64,000 nt of DNA from Aliamphritea hakodatensis (GTDB taxonomy: Bacteria; Pseudomonadota; Gammaproteobacteria; Pseudomonadales; Balneatricaceae): the NCBI RefSeq assembly GCF_024347195.1, contig NZ_AP025281.1, positions 496,001-560,000 of the forward strand, read 5' to 3'. This document shows, in pieces, positions 8,959 to 16,936 of this stretch (position 1 is its first letter; each line of letters starts with the position of its first letter). The position numbers were made by a program, and so were the translations under genes. A model generated the notes under the pieces. The model saw only the letters and a list, made by a program, of their open reading frames with translations, searched no databases and was not told the origin of the DNA.

Positions 8959-9717
8959 ATGACAATTGAATACAAGGTTCAGGATAAGGTGGCCTGGGCA
9001 ACACTGAACCGGCCTGAGGCGTTGAACGCGCTGAATGATGAGCATCTGACAGGGTTACTGGAGGTTGTGGATAAGGTCCGCAACGATGCAGATGTCCACG
9101 TGCTGGTGATTTGTGGCACGGGCCGGGCATTCAGCGTTGGCGGTGATATCAAGGAAATGCATGGCAGTACCGATGAGCAGTTCCATGTGACGGCTAATTA
9201 TTATCAGCGTCTGACACAGGAATTACGTGCACTGGATAAACCGGTGATTGCTGCGCTGAATGGCCTGACGCTGGGCGGTGGTCTGGAAGTGGCCTGTATG
9301 TGTGATGTGCGGGTTGCTGCGGCGTCTGCAAAACTGGGCCTGCCGGATGCGCCACTGGGCTTCAGCCCTACCGGCGGTCTGACCTTTCTGTTACAGCGGA
9401 TCATCGGCTTTGGCCGCAGCCTGCATATGGCACTGGATGCGGAACCGCTCAGTGCTGCAGAAGCCGAGCGCATCGGTCTGGTGACCCGGGTGACGGCTGA
9501 CGAAGAGTTTCTGGCGGATACCCATGCCTTTGCGGCGAAAGTAGCCAGTTGGTCCCGGGGTGGCATGGCCCGTACCAAGGCCGCATTCTACGGTGCCAGT
9601 GAAGCCGGTTTTGAAGACACGCTGGCGCTGGAAGCCCGGTTTGATCTGGAATGTTTCCAGTCTGCCGAGACCCGTCAGGCGCTGGCGGATTTCGTTGCAT
9701 CCCGTAAAAAGACGTAG
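8959..9717 (+). CDS. Enoyl-CoA hydratase/isomerase (crotonase) family protein
   Basis: A 252-residue crotonase-fold protein. The oxyanion-hole segments RAFSVGGDIKEM and LNGLTLGGGLEVA are clear. The first catalytic glutamate (Glu144 of rat crotonase) is kept in GGLEVA. The second (Glu164, usually in a PE pair) is replaced by aspartate in LGLPDAPLG. This change suggests altered chemistry or a different acyl group rather than a plain enoyl hydratase. The start at 8959 has GCAGGAGA upstream. It lies between the PaaK-like ligase and an MFS carrier in the same direction, so it should act on the CoA ester made by the ligase. The substrate is not determined. Confidence 0.87.
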   Translation: MTIEYKVQDKVAWATLNRPEALNALNDEHLTGLLEVVDKVRNDADVHVLVICGTGRAFSVGGDIKEMHGSTDEQFHVTANYYQRLTQELRALDKPVIAALNGLTLGGGLEVACMCDVRVAAASAKLGLPDAPLGFSPTGGLTFLLQRIIGFGRSLHMALDAEPLSAAEAERIGLVTRVTADEEFLADTHAFAAKVASWSRGGMARTKAAFYGASEAGFEDTLALEARFDLECFQSAETRQALADFVASRKKT

Positions 9718-9720
9718 TAC

Positions 9721-10935
9721 GTGCCGGTTTCTTCCGCTTCTGAAATATCCTGCGACAACAGTTTCGGCGCCGGTTTCCGGCTGGCGCTGGTACTGCTTTG
9801 TACCGCCATTATCATTGCGACGTTTGGCTTTGGGCTCTATCTGTTTTCAGCGCTGGCGACGGATATGCGTCAGGATCTGGGTTTCAGCTATACCGCTGTC
9901 GGCAGCATGATTGCCCTTGCGCAGTTGGGGTTTTTGGGGGCGTCTCTGGGCAGCAGTGCGCTGGTACCGCGCTGGGGGGAAATCCGGGTTGTGCTTAGCG
10001 CCGCAGCACTCTGTGGCGTGAGTTTGCTCTTGTTAGGGCTTGCTAGTGAGGTCTGGTTAATTGCGCTGTTACTGGTGGTGCTGGCAGCCTGTGCCGCGGC
10101 GGCCTGGACCCCTATGGTCGGGCTGATCGCCCGTTACATTGATTATCAGCACCGGGCCAAGGCGATGGGCCTGATTGGCAGCGGCACCAGTTATGGCATC
10201 TTCATTAACGGGCTGGTGCTGCCCTGGTTACTGCCGGATTATGGCTGGCGTCCGGTGTGGTTTGTGTTGGGAGGCTTAACTTTACTGATCACTCTGCTGG
10301 CTGCCGTGGTGATGCTGCGTCAGCAGAAAGCCCCGGTTGCTGCTGAACAGCCGGGAATTCTCAGCCAGTTACCTTTGTTGCGGGAAGCCCGGCCCTGGGG
10401 GCTGCTGACGGGGGTGTTTCTGGCGGGGATAAGTTTCATCGCATTTATGAATTATCTGGCGATGTATGCCCGGGATGACCGGCAGCTGAGCGTACAAGTG
10501 TGCGGTGATTTGCTGATGATCATCGGTGCGGTCGGGATGTTTGCCGGTGTCATCTGTGGCATTTTGGCTGACCGGTTGGGCATTCGTCCGGTCATCACCC
10601 TGATGTGTCTGGCTTTTCTGATCGCTGCTGCGCTGGTCAGTGCCGATGCGGATATTCCGGGGTTATATGTCGCAGCGGGATTATTCGGCAGCGCTTATGT
10701 CGGATATTTCGCCATGGTTCCGGCGTATATTGGCAAAAGATACCCGGCAGCACTGGCCACCAGTTTGTTTGGCGGGGCAAATTTTGCCATGGCCGGTGGC
10801 GCGATGCTGGGAAATTTTCTGGGCGGCTGGAGTAAAACCCTGTTGGGTAACTTCAGCGCCGTGTATCTCAGTGCGGGAGTCATCGCGGTGGTGCTAATTG
10901 TGCTAACTCTGCGTTTGCAGAAGGAGTCAGGCTGA
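9721..10935 (+). CDS. MFS transporter, probably the uptake carrier of the CoA-ester operon
   Basis: A 404-residue major facilitator protein starting with GTG three bases after the crotonase stop, with only a weak ribosome site; translational coupling is likely. About twelve transmembrane helices can be traced. There is a characteristic loop with basic residues after helix 4 (IARYIDYQHRAKAMG) and a second-half GILADRLGIRP motif. The last bases overlap the start codon of the next gene (TGATG). Its position between ligase/crotonase and a CdhR-type regulator suggests it imports the substrate acid. Known carnitine and betaine carriers are usually BCCT or ABC systems, so an MFS here would be unusual if the cluster handles such compounds. 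Confidence 0.87.
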   Translation: MPVSSASEISCDNSFGAGFRLALVLLCTAIIIATFGFGLYLFSALATDMRQDLGFSYTAVGSMIALAQLGFLGASLGSSALVPRWGEIRVVLSAAALCGVSLLLLGLASEVWLIALLLVVLAACAAAAWTPMVGLIARYIDYQHRAKAMGLIGSGTSYGIFINGLVLPWLLPDYGWRPVWFVLGGLTLLITLLAAVVMLRQQKAPVAAEQPGILSQLPLLREARPWGLLTGVFLAGISFIAFMNYLAMYARDDRQLSVQVCGDLLMIIGAVGMFAGVICGILADRLGIRPVITLMCLAFLIAAALVSADADIPGLYVAAGLFGSAYVGYFAMVPAYIGKRYPAALATSLFGGANFAMAGGAMLGNFLGGWSKTLLGNFSAVYLSAGVIAVVLIVLTLRLQKESG

Positions 10936-11957
10936 TGCTACGTGCGCTGGGTCAGGACACTTGTTACCGGGTCGGGTTAGTACTGCTGCCCGGGTTTTCG
11001 ATTATGTCACTGGCGTCGGTGATTACACCGCTGAACAGCGCTAACCGGATCAGCGGGCGACAGCTTTATCACTGGACCACCCTGAGTCTGGCGGATGAGC
11101 GGGTATTGTCTGCTGACGGTATGCCGTATCCGGTGGATACGCCGCTGGCAACGGCTGCGGATTTTGATGCGGTCATTATCTGTGCGGGAGAGAGCCCGCA
11201 ACTGACCTGTACGGATCTGTTGCGGCCCTGGTTGCTGGCGCGTCTTAAACAGCGGCGCAGCTATCCGCTGGAGCTGGGGGCGCTGGATGCAGGCAGTTAT
11301 GTGCTGGCCCATATGCGTTTGCTGGACGGTTACAGCTGTACGGTGCACTGGGATTATCTGACGGTTATGCGGGAAAGCTTTCCTCAGGTAGAGGTCACCA
11401 ACAAGCTGTTTGTCTTTGACCGTAACCGTTTTACCTGTGCCGGCGCGACCGCTACGCTGGATATGATGCTGTACCTGATTTGTTACCATCAGGGAGGCGA
11501 GCTGTGTGCGGCGATTTCAGAACAGCTTAACTGTGAACGTATCCGCGATGAGCAGGACAGCCAGCGGGCGCCTATGCAGAATTATCTGGGGGTGGGACAA
11601 CCGCAGCTGATCGAAGCCATGGCGCTGATGGAAGCCAATCTGGAAGAACCCATTACCACGGCGGAGCTGGCGTTACTGGTGGGCGTCTCCCGCCGGCATC
11701 TGGAGCGTCAGTTTCAGAAATATTTGCAAACCACTCCTACCCGGTTTTATCTGCAGTTACGTTTACAGCGGGCGCAGCAGTTATTGCGGCAGACCAATAT
11801 GGTGTTGCTTGAGATCGGGCTGGCGTGCGGGTTCGCTAATAAAAACTATTTCTGTAAATGTTACCGGGATTTTTTTGGCACACCGCCCGGAGAGGAACGC
11901 CGTAATATTCAGGGAGCCGCTGCCAGACGGTCTGTGATCACCTCAGTGCTGCAATGA
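10935..11957 (+). CDS. GlxA/CdhR-type AraC-family regulator (GATase1-like plus HTH), first copy
   Basis: A 340-residue regulator with an N-terminal DJ-1/PfpI-like domain (about residues 12-190) and a C-terminal double helix-turn-helix AraC domain (about 220-320), including LLVGVSRRHLERQFQKYL and ACGFANKNYFCKCYRDFFG. The architecture is that of CdhR, GbdR and ArgR, which sense carnitine, betaine and arginine-type compounds in pseudomonads. The residue at the sensor-domain elbow is GSYVLA where the second copy at 16937 has GCYALA. Its ATG overlaps the MFS stop and AAGGAG lies 9 bases upstream. It ends at a strong terminator, closing the first half-module. It probably activates the operon it ends, or the one that follows at 12152. 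Confidence 0.9.
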   Translation: MLRALGQDTCYRVGLVLLPGFSIMSLASVITPLNSANRISGRQLYHWTTLSLADERVLSADGMPYPVDTPLATAADFDAVIICAGESPQLTCTDLLRPWLLARLKQRRSYPLELGALDAGSYVLAHMRLLDGYSCTVHWDYLTVMRESFPQVEVTNKLFVFDRNRFTCAGATATLDMMLYLICYHQGGELCAAISEQLNCERIRDEQDSQRAPMQNYLGVGQPQLIEAMALMEANLEEPITTAELALLVGVSRRHLERQFQKYLQTTPTRFYLQLRLQRAQQLLRQTNMVLLEIGLACGFANKNYFCKCYRDFFGTPPGEERRNIQGAAARRSVITSVLQ

Positions 11958-11979
11958 AACCGCCACCGGCGGTTTTTTT
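11957..11979 (+). terminator. Intrinsic terminator after the first CdhR-type regulator
   Basis: The stem AAACCGCC/GGCGGTTT (11957-11964 and 11968-11975) with an ACC loop is followed by a run of T. It overlaps the last base of the regulator stop codon and separates the two half-modules. Confidence 0.9.
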
Positions 11980-12024
11980 ATGCATGACTGATACGTTTTA
12001 GTGTCGTTTGAGTTCAGGTAAATG

Positions 12025-12038
12025 TGACATTTAAGTCA
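12025..12038. promoter_or_regulatory. Palindrome upstream of the thioesterase gene, possible operator
   Basis: TGACATTTAAGTCA has matching TGAC/GTCA arms around ATTTAA, about 115 bases before the thioesterase start. The location, between a terminator and the first gene of the second half-module, makes it a candidate binding site. AraC-type regulators often use less symmetrical sites, so the assignment is weak. Confidence 0.3.
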
Positions 12039-12095
12039 TGTCGGCTAAGCTGTCAGAAGCCAGAATGGCGTATATCCGATAACAAAAATAAACCG

Positions 12096-12135
12096 GATAT
12101 TCAGCATTGCCGGAACAGCTTCCGGGCTGAATATC
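12096..12135 (+). promoter_or_regulatory. Long hairpin in the leader of the thioesterase operon
   Basis: The outer arms GATATTCAGC (12096-12105) and GCTGAATATC (12126-12135) are perfect 10-base complements. Nested inside are CCGGAA (12110-12115) and TTCCGG (12120-12125) around a CAGC loop, with a one-sided ATTG bulge. The result is a 16-pair stem ending 16 bases before the start codon at 12152 and just before its ribosome site. TTTT follows the stem at once, so it could act as a weak terminator/attenuator, a translational element or an mRNA stabiliser. The role is not established. Confidence 0.6.
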
Positions 12136-12151
12136 TTTTCCGGAGACGCTC

Positions 12152-12685
12152 ATGGATAACGAAATTTATCTGACCCGCGAATACCAGCGCTATGCCGAAG
12201 GCAGCGAAATCGGCACACCGCTGCAGCTCTACCGCTGTGAAGTATCCCCTGACTGGGTGGACTATAACGGCCATATGAGTGAGTCCTTCTTCCTGTTTGC
12301 CTTTGGCGATGCCTCCGATGCTCTGTTCCGGTATGTAGGAATCGATGAAACCTACCGGGCTTCAGGCAATTCTTTTTATACCGTTGAAACCCATATCAAT
12401 TACTTTCTGGAAGCCTCAGAAGGTGAGCCGCTGTATTTCACCACCCAGTTGCTGGGACTGGATGAAAAACGCCTGCATTTTTTCCACAGTATGTATCACG
12501 GTGAGACTGATGCCTTGCTGGCAACCACTGAGCAGATGTTGCTGCACGTGGATATGAAGGCCGGTAAAACGGCACCGATCCGCTCAGAAGTACATGCCGT
12601 GCTTGAAAAAATCATGCAGCGTCACACCGACATGCCTAAACCGGCGCAGGTCGGCCGGGTAATGGCCGTGAAAGCAAAGTCTTGA
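12152..12685 (+). CDS. Betainyl-CoA thioesterase-like hotdog protein (CdhB family)
   Basis: A 177-residue hotdog-fold thioesterase. The core VSPDWVDYNGHMSESFF with its conserved Asp, Asn, Gly and His, and then NSFYTVETHINYF and KRLHFFHSMYH, are what I associate with betainyl-CoA thioesterase. That enzyme is the last step of aerobic carnitine breakdown and releases glycine betaine and CoA; in some bacteria it is fused to the C-terminus of carnitine dehydrogenase. Here it stands alone and is complete. GGAG precedes the start. It begins a same-direction run with an acyl-CoA dehydrogenase, CoA synthetase and CaiD. In that setting it might equally hydrolyse carnitinyl-CoA to carnitine. The family call is from memory of sequence features. 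Confidence 0.72.
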   Translation: MDNEIYLTREYQRYAEGSEIGTPLQLYRCEVSPDWVDYNGHMSESFFLFAFGDASDALFRYVGIDETYRASGNSFYTVETHINYFLEASEGEPLYFTTQLLGLDEKRLHFFHSMYHGETDALLATTEQMLLHVDMKAGKTAPIRSEVHAVLEKIMQRHTDMPKPAQVGRVMAVKAKS

Positions 12686-12851
12686 TGACAAATCCTGATG
12701 AAAAGGTCTGATTAAAAGACCTGCTTTAAAACCCAAATTTCCTGCCGTGAGAAGCGGCAAACTGTTTTCAGCGAATAGAATGATTGTCTGATCCGCCTGG
12801 CCGGAGGGATGCTGCTGTTCGCTTAACCGAAAAATATCAGAAGGTGCCCTT

Positions 12852-14012
12852 ATGGAATTCTCCGTCAGCAGCGAACAGCAGATGATCATCGACACTGTTA
12901 AAGCATTCGTGGAACAGGAACTGTATCCCCATGAAGCGGAAGTGGAACAGACCGGTGTGGTCAGCGATGAGATTCATGAAAAGATTAAACAGGCCGCGCT
13001 GGACTGCGGTCTGTATGCCGCCAATATGCCGGAAGAGCTGGGCGGTGGCGGTCTGGATGCGGTAACGCTGACACTGCTGGAGAAAGAATTGGGCCGCGCC
13101 AGCTTCGCCCTGCAGTACATTGTTGCCCGCCCGAGTAACATCTTGCTGGCCTGTGAAGGTGAGCAGCGGGAGAAATACCTGCAACCGGCTATTCGCGGTG
13201 AAAAGGTGGACTGTCTGGCGCTGACCGAGCCGGATGCCGGTTCCGATGTGCGTTCAATGAAGTGCCGTGCGGAGCGGGACGGTGATCATTTCATCATTAA
13301 CGGCAGCAAGCATTTCATCAGCCACGCGGATGTGTCGGACTTCGTGATTCTGTTTGCCTCTACCGGTGTGGAAGACACTCCACGGGGACCGAAGAAAAAA
13401 ATTACCAGCTTCCTGGTGGATATGGGCACGCCGGGCTTCACCGTTGAGCCGGGTTACAACAGCGTCTCTCACCGGGGCTATCAGAACTGCATTCTGAATT
13501 TTGATAACTGCCGCATCCATGAGTCCCAGATTCTGGGGGTGGAGGATCACGGCTTTGATGTGGCCAATGAATGGCTGGGCGGCACCCGTTTGTCGGTGGC
13601 GGCGATGTGTCTGGGCCGTGCCGAGCGCGCACTGGAAATTGCCGCTGACTGGGCGGCGGAACGCAAGCAGTTTGGCCAGACGATCGGAAAGTTTCAGGGG
13701 GTTTCGTTCAAGCTGGCGGATATGTCGCTGGAACTGAAAGCGGCAGAGTTACTGACCATGCATGCCGCCTGGAAGCTGGATCAGGGCAATATGTCTGATA
13801 CTGATGCAGCCATGGCAAAACTGAAATCCACTGAAATGCTGGGTATGGTCTCCGACGAGGCGATTCAGATTCTCGGCGGCATGGGCCTGATGGACGAACT
13901 GCCACTGGAACGGATCTGGCGGGATCACCGGGTTGAGCGGATCTGGGACGGTACCAGTGAAATTCAGCGTCACATCATTTCCCGTGCGCTGCTGCGTCCG
14001 CTGGAAGCTTAA
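12852..14012 (+). CDS. Acyl-CoA dehydrogenase, possible gamma-butyrobetainyl-CoA dehydrogenase
   Basis: A 386-residue FAD acyl-CoA dehydrogenase. It would oxidise an acyl-CoA to the 2-enoyl-CoA and pass electrons to ETF. Family signatures are ALTEPDAGSDVRSMK (about residue 121), the C-terminal FGQTIGKFQGVSFKLADM and QILGGMGLMDELPLERIWRD. The catalytic base is normally Glu in an EGT triplet; here the segment reads IWDGTSEIQ, so aspartate takes its place. Length and order are otherwise normal. It sits between a betainyl-CoA-type thioesterase and an acyl-CoA synthetase, with CaiD further on, so desaturation of gamma-butyrobetainyl-CoA to crotonobetainyl-CoA (the reverse sense of E. coli CaiA) is a reasonable guess. 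GAAGG lies ten bases before the start. Confidence 0.88.
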   Translation: MEFSVSSEQQMIIDTVKAFVEQELYPHEAEVEQTGVVSDEIHEKIKQAALDCGLYAANMPEELGGGGLDAVTLTLLEKELGRASFALQYIVARPSNILLACEGEQREKYLQPAIRGEKVDCLALTEPDAGSDVRSMKCRAERDGDHFIINGSKHFISHADVSDFVILFASTGVEDTPRGPKKKITSFLVDMGTPGFTVEPGYNSVSHRGYQNCILNFDNCRIHESQILGVEDHGFDVANEWLGGTRLSVAAMCLGRAERALEIAADWAAERKQFGQTIGKFQGVSFKLADMSLELKAAELLTMHAAWKLDQGNMSDTDAAMAKLKSTEMLGMVSDEAIQILGGMGLMDELPLERIWRDHRVERIWDGTSEIQRHIISRALLRPLEA

Positions 14013-14038
14013 CACTGCCCGGCAGAAGGAAGGTGTCT

Positions 14039-16111
14039 GTGTCTGAAATTGATAAGAGCCGTTTTGCCCGCCTGCTCAAACCCCGTTCTATTGTGGTGTT
14101 TGGCGGGGCAGGTGCCCGCTATGCGATTGTAGAAAGTCAGAAGTTGGGTTTTGACGGTGAGATCTGGGCGGTGCATCCCACGCATACTGAGATGGCCGGT
14201 GTTAAATGTTACCCCAGCATTGCCGACTTGCCGGGCGTGCCCGACGCCGCCTATGTCGCCGTGAATGCTGATGCTGCTATGAGTATCGTCGGCCAGCTGA
14301 ATGAGATTGGCTGCGGCGGGGCGGTACTTTATGCCTCAGGTTTTGCTGAAGTGGGCGACGAAGGTGCTGAACGTCAGCGGTTGCTGGTGGAACGCGCCGG
14401 CAGTATGCCGATGATAGGGCCAAACTGTTACGGTGTGCTTAATTGTCTGGATAAAGCGGTGCTCTGGCCGGATCAGCATGGCAGCCAGGCGGTGGATAAG
14501 GGCGTCGCGGTGATTACCCAGAGCGGTAACATCGGTTTGAATATCACCATGCAGCGACGCGGGCTGCCGCTGGCCTTCATGTTTACCATGGGCAATCAGG
14601 CAAATGTTGGCGTGGCGGATGTGATGGACGCGCTGCTGGACGATCCGCGCATTACCGCGATCGGACTGCATATCGAAGGGCTGTCTGATATCCATCATTT
14701 TGATGCGGTGTGCCGGCGGGCGCTGGAGAAACGGATCCCGGTGGTGGCTGCTAAAAACGGCCGCAGTGAAGCAGCGGCTAAAATTGCCATGAGCCATACC
14801 AGTTCGCTGACCGGTTCAGATAAGCTGTTTGATGCACTGTTCAAACGCCTGGGAATAGCCCGGGTTGATACCCTGGAAGAGCTGATTGAAACCCTGAAGC
14901 TGGTGGCCATTGCGGGGCCATTACAGGGTAATAAGGTCGCATCAATGAGCTGTTCCGGCGGTGAGGCCGGGGTCATGGCCGATCTGATCGAACGGCATGA
15001 TCTGACGTTCCCGGCGATGACGGCGGAACATCAGGCGCGGGTTCGGGAAACCCTCAGTGAATACGTGGTGGTGGAAAACCCGCTGGATTATCACACCTTC
15101 ATCTGGGGCGATGAGGCCCGTAAAACGGCAACCTTCAGTGCCATGATGAGCGCCGGTTACGATGCCACCATGCTGTTGCTGGACTGGCCAAGTTTTGCGG
15201 ATGCCGATCCGGCCCCCTGGGATGCGGCCATGCACGGGCTGATCAATGCCAGCCGGGCGACCGGTCATCAGGGGGTTCTGCTGGCATCTTTGCCGGAATG
15301 TCTGCCCCAGTCGGCGATTGATACCTGTGTGCAGGCCGGGGTGGTGCCAATGATAGGTCTGGACACCTGCTTACGAGCATTATCTGCCGCGTATCAGATC
15401 GGACTGAAACATCAGCAACCCGCCCCTTTAGCGCTGTTGCGCAGTGCCCCTTTTGCTGACGAACCGGCAGGACGGAACATTGATGAGTACCGGGGCAAGC
15501 AGGCACTGGCCGGTTATGGCCTGCAGATCCCGGCAGGTGAGCTGGTCAGCCATGCTGACGACGCGGTCAGGTGTGCCGAGCGCATAGGCTATCCGGTGGT
15601 GATCAAGGCGGTCAGTGATACCATCGTGCATAAAACTGAGCAGGGGGCTGTACAGCTGTTTTTGCAGTCTGCTGATGATGTTCGGGAAGCGATATCGCGA
15701 ATGGCCCATTTGAGTGATGCGTTTCTGGTGGAACAGATGCTGACGGAAACCGTCGGTGAATTGCTGATCGGCGTGACCCGTGATCAGCAGTTTGGACCGT
15801 CGCTGGTGATCGGTTCGGGCGGGATTATGGTGGAGTTGCTGAAAGACAGCGCGACCCTGCTGTTGCCTACCACTGAAACAGAGGTGCGTACAGCGATCAG
15901 TGGGCTGAAAATGTCGCCGTTGCTGACAGGTTTTCGCGGCAAGCAGCGTGGTGATATTGAGGCCTGTGTAAGCGCTGTTATGGCGGTAGCGGAATACGCC
16001 GGTCAGCTCCGGAATACGTTATTGGAACTGGATATTAATCCGTTGCTGGTGGCACCTGAGGGTTTAGGGGCGTATGCGGCGGATACCTACATCCGAATTT
16101 GTGAGGAATAA
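14039..16111 (+). CDS. NDP-forming acyl-CoA synthetase, fused alpha and beta subunits
   Basis: A 690-residue synthetase related to ADP-forming acetyl-CoA synthetase and succinyl-CoA synthetase. Order of parts: CoA-binding Rossmann domain (from residue 1; PRSIVVFGGAG), succinyl-CoA ligase-like domains (AVITQSGNIGLN; the phosphohistidine region KIAMSHTSSLTGSD; MSCSGGEAGVMADL), then a C-terminal ATP-grasp domain (YPVVIKAVSDTIVHKTEQGA to LELDINPLLV). It makes a CoA thioester from an acid with ATP or GTP. GTG codons at 14033 and 14039 are both possible; the second has the better spacing from AAGGAAG. There is no acetyltransferase domain. In this cluster it probably activates gamma-butyrobetaine, crotonobetaine or carnitine, in place of the CaiB transferase and CaiC ligase of E. 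coli. Confidence 0.9.
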   Translation: MSEIDKSRFARLLKPRSIVVFGGAGARYAIVESQKLGFDGEIWAVHPTHTEMAGVKCYPSIADLPGVPDAAYVAVNADAAMSIVGQLNEIGCGGAVLYASGFAEVGDEGAERQRLLVERAGSMPMIGPNCYGVLNCLDKAVLWPDQHGSQAVDKGVAVITQSGNIGLNITMQRRGLPLAFMFTMGNQANVGVADVMDALLDDPRITAIGLHIEGLSDIHHFDAVCRRALEKRIPVVAAKNGRSEAAAKIAMSHTSSLTGSDKLFDALFKRLGIARVDTLEELIETLKLVAIAGPLQGNKVASMSCSGGEAGVMADLIERHDLTFPAMTAEHQARVRETLSEYVVVENPLDYHTFIWGDEARKTATFSAMMSAGYDATMLLLDWPSFADADPAPWDAAMHGLINASRATGHQGVLLASLPECLPQSAIDTCVQAGVVPMIGLDTCLRALSAAYQIGLKHQQPAPLALLRSAPFADEPAGRNIDEYRGKQALAGYGLQIPAGELVSHADDAVRCAERIGYPVVIKAVSDTIVHKTEQGAVQLFLQSADDVREAISRMAHLSDAFLVEQMLTETVGELLIGVTRDQQFGPSLVIGSGGIMVELLKDSATLLLPTTETEVRTAISGLKMSPLLTGFRGKQRGDIEACVSAVMAVAEYAGQLRNTLLELDINPLLVAPEGLGAYAADTYIRICEE

Positions 16112-16116
16112 AGGCA

Positions 16117-16902
16117 ATGAGTGAAGCATTACAACTGGTGCGTAACGGCGCCATTCTGGAAATTACCCTTAACCGGCCAAAGGCGAATGCCATTGATGCC
16201 AAAACCAGTGCAGCAATGGGGGAAGCCTTTCTGGCCTTCCGGGATGACCCGGAACTGCGGGTGGCGATTATTACCGGCGCCGGTGAGCGGTTCTTTTCCG
16301 CGGGCTGGGATCTGAAAGCCGCGGCAGAAGGTGAGGCGGCCGATGCTGATTTTGGCAAAGGCGGTTTTGCCGGCCTGACGGAAATTTTTGATCTTGATAA
16401 ACCGGTCATCGCAGCGGTGAATGGCTATGCCGCTGGCGGAGGCTTTGAACTGGCCCTGGCGGCGGATATGATTGTGTGTGCGGAGCATGCCATGTTCTCA
16501 TTGCCGGAAGCCGGGCTGGGGATCATTGCCGACAGTGGCGGGGTATTGCGCTTACCAAAGCGTTTGCCGGCTGCAATTGTCAATGAAATGCTGATGACAG
16601 GCCGGGCCATGGAGGCGGCAGAAGCGGCCCGCTGGGGGCTGGTGAATAAGGTTGTCAGCGGTGAACAGCTGATGGACAGCGCCCGTGAACTGGCGGAGCA
16701 GGTCGCCGCCAGTGCACCGCTGGCCATTGCTGCGATTAAGGAGATTACCCGCACAACCGCTGAAATGACGGTTGAAGAGGGCTATGCTCATATTCGCAGC
16801 GGTGTGCTGAAACATTATCCGGATGTTTTGCACTCGGAAGATGCCCAGGAAGGCCCCCGGGCGTTTGCTGAAAAGCGCGATCCGGTATGGCAGGGTAAGT
16901 AA
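16117..16902 (+). CDS. caiD: Carnitinyl-CoA dehydratase / crotonobetainyl-CoA hydratase CaiD
   Basis: A 261-residue crotonase that reversibly hydrates crotonobetainyl-CoA to L-carnitinyl-CoA. It follows E. coli CaiD, as I recall it, almost residue for residue over long stretches: the N-terminal RNGAILEITLNRPKANAIDA, FSAGWDLKAAAEGEA, the GFAGLTEIF segment, and the C-terminal LHSEDAQEGP and AFAEKRDPVW. Both crotonase glutamates are present, in GGGFELALAAD and in SLPEAGLG. It starts 5 bases after the synthetase stop, so the two are co-translated. This gene is the strongest evidence that the whole run handles trimethylammonium acids such as carnitine, crotonobetaine and gamma-butyrobetaine. Unlike E. 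coli, no caiT, caiA-type flavin pair (fixAB) or caiB is next to it. Confidence 0.92.
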   Translation: MSEALQLVRNGAILEITLNRPKANAIDAKTSAAMGEAFLAFRDDPELRVAIITGAGERFFSAGWDLKAAAEGEAADADFGKGGFAGLTEIFDLDKPVIAAVNGYAAGGGFELALAADMIVCAEHAMFSLPEAGLGIIADSGGVLRLPKRLPAAIVNEMLMTGRAMEAAEAARWGLVNKVVSGEQLMDSARELAEQVAASAPLAIAAIKEITRTTAEMTVEEGYAHIRSGVLKHYPDVLHSEDAQEGPRAFAEKRDPVWQGK

Positions 16903-16936
16903 GAGCGGTAATGATATTGCGTAAAGAGGTGCTGAT

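Noticed and set aside
8190..8975. 261-codon open frame opposite the PaaK-like ligase
   Set aside because: Antisense shadow of a high-GC gene; His/Gln-rich translation without domains.
12704..12722. Hairpin AGGTCT/AGACCT between the thioesterase and dehydrogenase genes as a terminator
   Set aside because: Six pairs with no T-run; the genes are probably still co-transcribed.
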